5,870 nt of DNA. Origin: Clostridia bacterium (lineage in GTDB: Bacteria > Bacillota_A > Clostridia > Christensenellales > Aristaeellaceae). Below the pieces are notes generated by a model. It was not told the DNA's origin. It saw only the letters and a list, made by a program, of their open reading frames with translations, and searched no databases. Of the stretch, positions 1 through 5,068 are shown piece after piece. The stretch spans positions 1 through 5,870 of the forward strand of contig JAFRJF010000269.1 in assembly GCA_017432405.1 (NCBI GenBank). The letters are read 5' to 3'. Position 1 is the stretch's first letter. Every line of letters begins with the position of its first letter. The translations under genes and the position numbers were made by a program.

Positions 1-6
1 AGCGTC

Positions 7-276
7 GCCTCCCAAAGCCTTCCCCAGCGACCGAAGGGAGCGGTTCAGGGGAAGGTGGGCCGCGAAGCGGGTCGGATGAGGTCGGTCCCCCCGCGGTAAC
101 GATGGTTTGCGCGCTTCCTTCCAAGAGAACGACCTCATCCGTCTTTCGGCGACGCGCAGCTAGTCCTTTAGGGCAAAAACGCAAGCGTTTTCACCGAAAT
201 CCACCTTCCGCCCAAGGGCATGGCTACGCACACCCTGAACCGGCAGTTTCGCTGCCTGGGGAAGGCTTTGGGAGGC
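7..276. repeat. Inverted pair of modular intergenic repeat arms (MITE/REP-like)
   Basis: Positions 7-27 and 256-276 are a perfect 21-bp inverted repeat beginning GCCTCCCAAAGCC. Moving inward, the two arms keep the same boxes in the same order: CGGTTCAGGG (41-50, complement 233-242), GGAAGGTGG (50-58, complement 201-209) and CGGATGAGGTCG (73-84, complement 130-141). The gap between the first two boxes is 13 nt in both arms but differs in sequence, and each gap can form a small hairpin. The right arm is longer: it carries extra sequence at 142-200 and 210-232, including the near-palindrome AAAACGCAAGCGTTTT (176-191). The centre (85-129) is not shared. No coding potential is convincing here; a short open frame at 102-314 crosses the repeat boxes and has no recognisable product. 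Mobile-element or REP identity is inference. No clear target-site duplication is visible, and the left end is only six bases from the window edge. Confidence 0.72.
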
Positions 277-339
277 CGTGTCAGCTCGACAAATCAGTAT
301 TTGCATGCGACTGAACAGATACGCCGTATTTAAAAACTC
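277..339. other. Short intergenic stretch with no recognised feature
   Basis: This AT-richer segment lies between the inverted repeat and the terminator. I see no promoter pair, ribosome binding site, tRNA-like fold or coding frame I would defend. Its AAAAA run (332-336) reads as a T-run on the minus strand and belongs functionally to the terminator. Confidence 0.5.
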
Positions 340-371
340 AAGGGAGCTGCCCTTTGCGGTGCAGCTCCCTT
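340..371 (-). terminator. Rho-independent terminator of the large wall-binding protein gene
   Basis: AAGGGAGCTGC (340-350) pairs perfectly with GCAGCTCCCTT (361-371), giving an 11-bp stem with a 10-nt loop. On the minus strand it begins 15 nt beyond the TAG stop of the large gene. It is followed, after three bases, by five T residues (complement of 332-336). On the plus strand the same stem runs into TTTTT at 370-374, so it could terminate transcription both ways. The minus-strand role is the better supported because a gene ends right there. Confidence 0.85.
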
Positions 372-386
372 TTTCAGTGCATTTGA

Positions 387-3300
387 CTACATGTCTTCGG
401 CTTCTTCGTACGCTTCAGCCTCTTCAGCCTCTTCATACGCCTCAGCCTCTTCATATTCTTCGGCTTCTTCGTACGCCTCGGCCTCTTCGTACGCCTCAGC
501 CTCTTTGTACGCTTCAGCTTCCTCGTAGTCGTCCGCCGCATCGTCGTCGCCCTCGGACGCTTCATCGGGCAACAGGACGGCGCTTGGGTTGGCGTAGCTC
601 TCGTCTGCGTACTTCAGGGCATCCAGCGTGTCGGCGTCAATGATCGGATTCATGGGATCGATCATCGGCAGGTCCAGGTCAAAGGTCTCGTTGCAATAGC
701 TCTGGAAGTCTCTGATGGCATAGACGGTGGCATCGTCCAGCATGCCGGGCATGAAGCTGTCGGCTTCCAGCCAGCCAAGGCTTACCAGCTGGGTTTGCAG
801 CTCGGTGATCTCATCCTCGCTCAGATCGACGCCTTCCGCTTCCTCGGAATCCGCCTCCTCGTCCTCGGGCTCCAGGTATTCCTCTTCACCTTCGGGCTCC
901 TGGTACTCCTCTTCAACCTCAGGCTCCAGGTATTCCTCTTCAGCCTCGGGTTCCTGGAACGCTTCTTCACCCTCAGGTTCCAGGTATTCCTCTTCAGCCT
1001 CGGGTTCCTGGAACGCCTCTTCAACCTCAGGCTCCAGGTATTCCTCCTCGGCCTCGGGCTCCTGGTACTCCTCTTCAACCTCAGGCTCCAGGTATTCCTC
1101 TTCGCCTTCGAGCTCCTGGTATTCCTGCTCGGGCTCAGGCTCCAGGTATTCCTCTTCACCTTCGGGCTCCTGGTACTCCTCCTCGGGCTCAGGCTCCAGA
1201 TATTCCTCTTCGCCTTCGAGCTCCTGGTATTCCTCCTCGGCCTCGGGCTCCTGATATCCCTCTTCGGTCCCAGGCTCTTGGTATTCCTCTTCGCCTTCGA
1301 GCTCCTGGTATTCCTCCTCGGCCTCGGGCTCCCGGTATTCCTCCTCCGCGTCTTCGTCGGCGGCTTCTTCATAGGGCTCGTCGGCGATGACGGCGGCGGG
1401 TGCGGCGGTGTAGAGGGCGAAGCTGGCCGATGCGGTCGCGCCGTCGGCCTCCGATCCGCCCGCGGGTATGGCCGTGACCTTCAGGGTATAGACCTCGTTG
1501 GGGTCCAGTGCGCTGGTATAGGCGGACAGGGATGTGGCTTCGACCGCCCGGGAATCCAGCAGGTTGCCGCTGGAATCCAGCAGCGACACCTGGTATTCCG
1601 CCACGTCGCCCTCGGACTGCCAGGACATGGTCAGGACCTCGCCGGAGACGTAGCTGATGCCTCCCTGCGCTTCTTCCACGGTTTCAAAGTTGATGACCGG
1701 CTCGGTGACGCGCGCGGTTTCCGGCACGTCCGCCTCCAGCGGGATGTCCTCGGGCAACGCCGCCTCCGGTTCCGTCACCTGCGCCTCTGCCGGCTCCACG
1801 GTTTCAGTCTCCTCCGCCGGGAGCTCGACGTCTTCCCCGGCTTCGGGCTCCTCCGCCGGGAGCTCGACGTCTTCCCCGGCTTCAGTCTCCTCCGCCGGGA
1901 GCTCAATGGCCTCCTCGGGCATCGTTTCCTCTGCCGGTGTTTCGCTCAAATCCTCCGGGATGGGTTCGCCCTGTTCCGGTTCGGTCGCCGCTTCGACGGG
2001 CGCATCCTCCACGGGCAATTCCACTGCGGGTTCGATCTCCTGCGCCTCTGAGGATTTCTCTATATCCGCATCGCCTTCGATTTCAACGGGCGAATCCAGG
2101 GTGGGCATGAGCTCGAGCGCCTCCTCGGGCAGCTCGATCTCCTCCTGCCCTTCGATGACCTCGGGGTCATCGATCGGCTCGGGCGTGGGCTCGGGCTCCG
2201 GCTCGGGCGTGGGCTCCGGCGTGGGATCGGGCTCGGGCAGCTCCACCTCGGGCAGGGCGAACTGGACCGAATTGGTGCGGGCGGCCTTCATGTTGCCGTC
2301 CTCCGGTATCGCGGCGACGGAGATGGTGTAGATTTCGCCGGCGCTCATGGCGCTGGAGCTGACGCGGGCAACATGCTCGGGCGTTTCCTGTTCCACGACG
2401 ACCTTGCCGCTCTCGTCCTCGATGCGCACTTCATAGGCGCCCACATCGCCCTCGGCATACCAGTCAAAGGTGATGTCGCCGGGCAACAGGTAATAGACGC
2501 CGCCTTCCGTGCGGCCCACCGAGCTGATGATGATCTCGGGCAGGCCGATGGTTTCGACCTCGATGTCCTCGTCCTCATACGCGGGCTCGATCCTCGCGAA
2601 GTCGATCTCGGCCTGGGTGACGTGCCTGCTGTCGCCGTCCTCGGGGTAGGCCCTGACGCGCAGCGTGTAGGTCTCGTTGAAGTCCAGCGTGGCCAGGGAG
2701 ACGCCGGTGCTGGTCATCAGCGTGTCCTTGTCGATGTACACGTTGCCCTGGGAATCGTTCACGCGGATGCCGTAGTGGTCCACGCTGCCCTCCACATCCC
2801 AGCTGAAGACGACATAGCCGTCCGGGGCGCTCTCCTCGGAGATGAAGTAGACGCCGTCGTCCTCGAAGTCGTATTCCTCGACGTAGATGTCCGGCTCGCC
2901 GATGACGGTGGGCTTTACGTATTCGGGCGCGTCTTCGTCAAACAGCAGCCTCTGGGTGCGCACGGTGGCGATGCCGGTGGGCTTCAGGCCGACCTTCTTC
3001 TGGAAGAGGGCCACGGCCTCCTTGGTCTGCCTGCCGAAGTAGCCGTCCACGGGACCGTCGTAGTAGTTCAGGTCCCTCAGCCGGCGCTGCAGGCGGGCGA
3101 CGCGCTCGTTGTCGTCGCCGCGGCGCAGCACGATGTAGCCGGGCGCCTCGGGGGCGTCGTCGGAGAACAGCAGGCGCTGCATGGCCTGGCTGGCATAGCC
3201 GGTGTCCTTCAGCCCGGCCGTGCGCTGGAATACGCGCACCGCAGAGCTGGTTTCGGAGCTGTAGGTGCTGCCGGGGCTGCTTTCCAGATAGTAGAGGTCC

Positions 3301-4934
3301 CGCAGCCGGTTGTTCAGCTCGCGCACGCGATATCCGGTGTCGCCGGGATACAGGTCGATGTAACTGGAGCAGTGGCTCGCGCCGTCGGAATAGAGGCGCT
3401 TGAGCGTATCCCGGGTGGCGACGCTGGCTTCCGGCAGGCCGTTTTCATACTGGAACAGCTGCACGGCCTTCAACGTGCGGGGGCCGAAAATGCCGTCCGC
3501 CGCGTCGGCCAGGTAGCCCAACTCCCGCAGGCGCTCCTGCATCCGCCGCACGCGCATGCCCCTGTTGCCCCGGGTCAGCTGGAAATAGGGGTCGTAGGCG
3601 CTCAGCCTGCCGGAGAGTATGATGCGCTGCAGCTCGGCGTCGGCGACGCCGGTCACGGTGCGCTCCAGGTCGAACTGCAACAGCTGTACGGCGGCCTGGG
3701 TGCGGGGACCGAATATGCCGTCCACGTAGTAGTCGTAATAGCCCAGGTCCTTCAGCGGCTGCTGGATGGCGCTGACGGCGTCGCCGCGGTTGCCCCTGGA
3801 CAGGGGGGCGTACTGGGGGGTGGGCTTCAGCTGCTCCGAAGCGGTCTGCTCGCCGGCGAGCTTCAGGGTGTCGATCAGCCGCAGCGCGGGCGCGGCCACT
3901 TCGGCCTCCGATTCGAACTCGATGAACGAGAAGGTGGGCTTCGCGGCCTTTTCCACCAGCTGGGCATAGACGTTCAGCTGGCCGCTCATGCCCTCTATGT
4001 ACAGCCCGTCCACATTGTATTCCGCGGGCAGCTTATAGGCCGACAGGTCGGAATAGCGCTTGAATACGCCCAGCGTGCCCTTGGCGGTATCCACCCGGCA
4101 GACGGTGTTGTCGGCGGCCAGCATGAACAGCGACTTGCCGCTGGCGGTCAGCTGGTCCTTCATCTTTACGCCGGGGGTCAGCACGATCTTCGAGGTCTTC
4201 GCCGAGGGATCGTAGGCCTTCAGCCGCAGGGCGCTGCCGGTGCGGGTCAGGTAGTATACGGTGTCGTTCAGCCAGGCGAAGGCGGTCACGTCGCTGTCGA
4301 TCAGGCTGGCGCTGTAGTTGAAGAGGCTCTTCAGGTACAGCTCGGCGTCGTCGGTCAGGTAGATCTCGTAGCGCTCGCCGATGGCGCCGCTCCTGGGCAT
4401 GCCGCCGCTGTAGATCTCAAAGCGGTCGGTGTCCTGGGCGTACAGCATCGTGGCGGCACGGTCCACCAGCTGGAAGACCGGTCCCTCCGCGGACATGTAC
4501 AGCCGGTCGATGGGCTCCGCGGCGGTGTAGACGACCTCGTTCGCCAGGCTGTGCAGGTCGGCGCGGACCAGCTGCTTGCGGTTGGCGCCGGTCACGTAGA
4601 AGGCGGTGTCCTCGTCAGCCAGGCAAGCAGCCGTGACGTCCGCGGCGATCAGGGACTCCTTCAGGCTCTGCAGGTCGACCGCGTACATATCCTGGGTGTC
4701 CAGGAAGTCGTCGGCGCTCATATAGAGCACGCGGTAGGCGTCCATGCCCACCACGCTGCTTGCCGGCTTGGTGTTGATGGCGTCCGCCTTGCCGGTCAGG
4801 TACAGGTGCCCTTCGCCGTCGGTGTAGGCGGCGAAGGCGTCGCTGCGGGCGACGGGGCCGCTCTCTGCCACCGCGAAGGGGGTGGCGAGCAGGCACAGCG
4901 CGAGCAGCAATATGAAAAGTGCTGTTTTCTTCAT
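387..4934 (-). CDS. Giant secreted peptidoglycan-binding repeat protein, 1515 aa, function unknown
   Basis: The start is ATG at 4934, because AGGAGGA (4942-4948) lies 7 nt upstream and the protein then begins with a signal peptide (MKKTALFILLLALCLLATPF, predicted cut after AVA at residue 23). The frame stays open to 5021, but that ATG has no ribosome binding site. Residues 24-331 look like an irregular beta-propeller, perhaps DUF5050-like (weak call). Four PG_binding_1 domains follow at about 375-671, with motifs such as VDGIFGPRT. Ig/Fn3-like domains lie at about 676-796 and 797-898, a Pro/Glu-rich linker at 899-1078, and a third Ig-like domain at 1079-1182. Eighteen Glu/Tyr nonapeptides (1197-1358), a degenerate fifth PG-binding domain (about 1373-1442) and an acidic hexad tail (1470-1515) complete it. 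I see no catalytic domain, LPXTG motif or transmembrane helix beyond the signal. A wall-attached scaffold or spacer is the likeliest role (inference). It appears monocistronic, divergent from spoIIIAA, and ends at a strong terminator. Confidence 0.93.
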   Translation of the reverse strand: MKKTALFILLLALCLLATPFAVAESGPVARSDAFAAYTDGEGHLYLTGKADAINTKPASSVVGMDAYRVLYMSADDFLDTQDMYAVDLQSLKESLIAADVTAACLADEDTAFYVTGANRKQLVRADLHSLANEVVYTAAEPIDRLYMSAEGPVFQLVDRAATMLYAQDTDRFEIYSGGMPRSGAIGERYEIYLTDDAELYLKSLFNYSASLIDSDVTAFAWLNDTVYYLTRTGSALRLKAYDPSAKTSKIVLTPGVKMKDQLTASGKSLFMLAADNTVCRVDTAKGTLGVFKRYSDLSAYKLPAEYNVDGLYIEGMSGQLNVYAQLVEKAAKPTFSFIEFESEAEVAAPALRLIDTLKLAGEQTASEQLKPTPQYAPLSRGNRGDAVSAIQQPLKDLGYYDYYVDGIFGPRTQAAVQLLQFDLERTVTGVADAELQRIILSGRLSAYDPYFQLTRGNRGMRVRRMQERLRELGYLADAADGIFGPRTLKAVQLFQYENGLPEASVATRDTLKRLYSDGASHCSSYIDLYPGDTGYRVRELNNRLRDLYYLESSPGSTYSSETSSAVRVFQRTAGLKDTGYASQAMQRLLFSDDAPEAPGYIVLRRGDDNERVARLQRRLRDLNYYDGPVDGYFGRQTKEAVALFQKKVGLKPTGIATVRTQRLLFDEDAPEYVKPTVIGEPDIYVEEYDFEDDGVYFISEESAPDGYVVFSWDVEGSVDHYGIRVNDSQGNVYIDKDTLMTSTGVSLATLDFNETYTLRVRAYPEDGDSRHVTQAEIDFARIEPAYEDEDIEVETIGLPEIIISSVGRTEGGVYYLLPGDITFDWYAEGDVGAYEVRIEDESGKVVVEQETPEHVARVSSSAMSAGEIYTISVAAIPEDGNMKAARTNSVQFALPEVELPEPDPTPEPTPEPEPEPTPEPIDDPEVIEGQEEIELPEEALELMPTLDSPVEIEGDADIEKSSEAQEIEPAVELPVEDAPVEAATEPEQGEPIPEDLSETPAEETMPEEAIELPAEETEAGEDVELPAEEPEAGEDVELPAEETETVEPAEAQVTEPEAALPEDIPLEADVPETARVTEPVINFETVEEAQGGISYVSGEVLTMSWQSEGDVAEYQVSLLDSSGNLLDSRAVEATSLSAYTSALDPNEVYTLKVTAIPAGGSEADGATASASFALYTAAPAAVIADEPYEEAADEDAEEEYREPEAEEEYQELEGEEEYQEPGTEEGYQEPEAEEEYQELEGEEEYLEPEPEEEYQEPEGEEEYLEPEPEQEYQELEGEEEYLEPEVEEEYQEPEAEEEYLEPEVEEAFQEPEAEEEYLEPEGEEAFQEPEAEEEYLEPEVEEEYQEPEGEEEYLEPEDEEADSEEAEGVDLSEDEITELQTQLVSLGWLEADSFMPGMLDDATVYAIRDFQSYCNETFDLDLPMIDPMNPIIDADTLDALKYADESYANPSAVLLPDEASEGDDDAADDYEEAEAYKEAEAYEEAEAYEEAEEYEEAEAYEEAEEAEAYEEAEDM
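390..527 (-). repeat. C-terminal Glu/Ala/Tyr hexad repeat (18-bp period)
   Basis: The last 46 residues of the large protein (1470-1515) repeat the hexad YEEAEA. Tyrosines fall at 1470, 1476, 1482, 1488, 1494 and 1500, then at 1509 after a 9-residue spacer unit (YEEAEEAEA). One unit has Lys in place of Glu (YKEAEA) and one reads YEEAEE. The DNA shows the matching 18-bp repeat, read on the plus strand as variants of TCGTACGCCTCGGCCTCT. The pattern is likely to be helical or extended and very acidic, and it runs to the stop codon. Confidence 0.9.
861..1346 (-). repeat. 18 tandem Glu/Tyr nonapeptide repeats (27-bp period, 54-bp higher-order unit)
   Basis: The segment is exactly 18 x 27 bp and encodes residues 1197-1358. 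The consensus is EEEY-[Q/L]-EPE-x, where x is A, G, V or P. From unit 5 to unit 18, position 5 alternates strictly Gln, Leu, Gln, Leu, giving seven 18-residue dyads. Units 1-4 carry Arg, Gln, Gln, Gln instead. Tyr is kept in sixteen units and replaced by Phe in units 13 and 15 (EEAF). Units 2, 5 and 9 have QELEG in place of QEPEG. Each unit carries about five Glu and no Lys; the only Arg is in unit 1. Recent tandem duplication of 54-bp dyads explains the pattern. Confidence 0.95.
1812..1904 (-). repeat. 39-bp direct repeats in the Pro/Glu linker
   Basis: Two adjacent 39-bp units (1812-1850 and 1851-1889) are almost identical, and a third begins at 1890 and stays identical for 15 bases. They encode the 13-residue unit ELPAEETEAGEDV within the linker that joins the second and third Ig-like domains. 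The near-identity at DNA level suggests a young duplication. The linker also holds a PTPEP/PEPEP run at about residues 902-922, of the kind found in wall-spanning segments. Confidence 0.88.
2922..3812 (-). repeat. Four tandem PG_binding_1 domains, 75-residue period
   Basis: The domains start at the equivalent tyrosines Y375, Y450, Y525 and Y600, a constant spacing of 75 residues (225 bp). Each follows the PG_binding_1 plan: [L]xxGxxxxxVxxLQxxLxxLGYY, then VDGxFGxxTxxAVxxFQ, then a helix ending near RLLF. Domains 1, 2 and 4 keep the DG-x-FG turn (DGIFGPRT, DGIFGPRT, DGYFGRQT). Domain 3 has lost it (SSPGSTYSSET). Domains 3 and 4 share the closing motif RLLF followed by an acidic DAPE stretch. 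This family is known to bind cell-wall peptidoglycan; binding by these copies is inferred. Confidence 0.92.
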
Positions 4935-4941
4935 GGTCCGG

Positions 4942-4948
4942 TCCTCCT
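4942..4948 (-). promoter_or_regulatory. Ribosome binding site deciding the start of the large gene
   Basis: On the minus strand this reads AGGAGGA, a near-perfect anti-Shine-Dalgarno match, 7 nt before the ATG at 4934. It fixes the start there rather than at the in-frame ATG at 5021, which has no such site and would bury the signal peptide. Confidence 0.9.
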
Positions 4949-4972
4949 GATGATGATACTGCTTGGACGTAA

Positions 4973-5002
4973 TTGAGGCGCTTCTGGTTCCAAAATTATA
5001 AA
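4973..5002 (+). promoter_or_regulatory. Weak candidate promoter for spoIIIAA
   Basis: TTGAGG (4973-4978) and TATAAA (4997-5002) are separated by 18 nt and resemble a vegetative-type promoter facing spoIIIAA. Its -10 shares the TTATAA core with the opposing -10 box. The spoIIIA operon is sigma-E controlled in Bacillus subtilis. A sigma-E-like -10 (CATAGGAT, 5039-5046) exists closer to the gene, but it has no convincing -35 partner because the expected place is filled by the GC palindrome. I cannot choose between them from sequence alone. Confidence 0.25.
4995..5000 (-). promoter_or_regulatory. Candidate -10 box for the large gene
   Basis: The minus strand reads TATAAT here, an exact sigma-A type -10 box, about 60 nt upstream of the ATG. 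No good TTGACA-like -35 lies 16-18 nt further upstream. A TG lies one base too far upstream (TGTTTATAAT) for a standard extended -10. The box is one of the few AT-rich spots in this intergenic region. Confidence 0.45.
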
Positions 5003-5023
5003 CAGATCGCCCCGGAGGCATGA

Positions 5024-5038
5024 GCGGGCCCGGCCCGC
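5024..5038. promoter_or_regulatory. Perfect GC-rich palindrome between the divergent genes
   Basis: GCGGGCCCGGCCCGC is a 15-nt dyad with a single central base. It has no T-run beside it, so it is not an intrinsic terminator. It sits between the divergent start signals, just upstream of the -35 position expected for the minus-strand promoter. It could be an operator or an RNA hairpin, or it could be chance in GC-rich DNA. Confidence 0.35.
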
Positions 5039-5056
5039 CATAGGATTAGAGGGAAC

Positions 5057-5061
5057 GGAGG
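5057..5061 (+). promoter_or_regulatory. Ribosome binding site of spoIIIAA
   Basis: GGAGG lies 7 nt before the ATG at 5069. No other start codon in this frame upstream has comparable support. Confidence 0.85.
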
Positions 5062-5068
5062 CGGTGTC

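Noticed and set aside
1..282. Target-site duplication flanking the inverted repeat
   Set aside because: The flanks (AGCGTC on the left, CGTGTC on the right) are only vaguely similar, and just six left-flank bases are available.
102..643. Two short plus-strand open frames at the left side (102-314 and 278-643)
   Set aside because: The first lies over the inverted repeat arms. The second crosses the terminator and the hexad repeat, where its Pro/Leu/Arg-rich sequence is the complement of the acidic codons. Neither has a recognisable product.
861..1346. A CRISPR array reading of the 27-bp repeats
   Set aside because: The units are directly adjacent with no spacers, keep a protein reading frame and vary by codon, so this is a coding tandem repeat.
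821..1372. Repetitive basic (Arg/Ser/Lys) minus-strand frame and a Ser-rich plus-strand frame (727-1254)
   Set aside because: Both are out-of-frame readings of the 27-bp repeat, whose length is a multiple of three and so keeps all frames open.
795..2051. A 418-codon plus-strand open frame across the acidic repeats
   Set aside because: It lies in the same codon-aligned antisense frame. Its Leu/Phe-rich repeats are simply the complement of the Glu/Tyr repeat codons.
2373..4976. An 867-codon open frame antisense to the large gene
   Set aside because: It is aligned codon-for-codon with the sense gene (both frames begin at multiples of three), so its stops would need sense TTA, CTA or TCA codons, which a GC-rich gene avoids. 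The sense strand has a signal peptide, recognised domains and a ribosome binding site; the antisense product has none.
5039..5046. CATAGGAT as a sigma-E -10 box for spoIIIAA
   Set aside because: It matches the CATACAAT-type -10 in part, but no -35 ATA element lies 13-15 nt upstream, where the DNA is a GC palindrome, and it would leave almost no leader before the ribosome binding site. Not strong enough to list alone.
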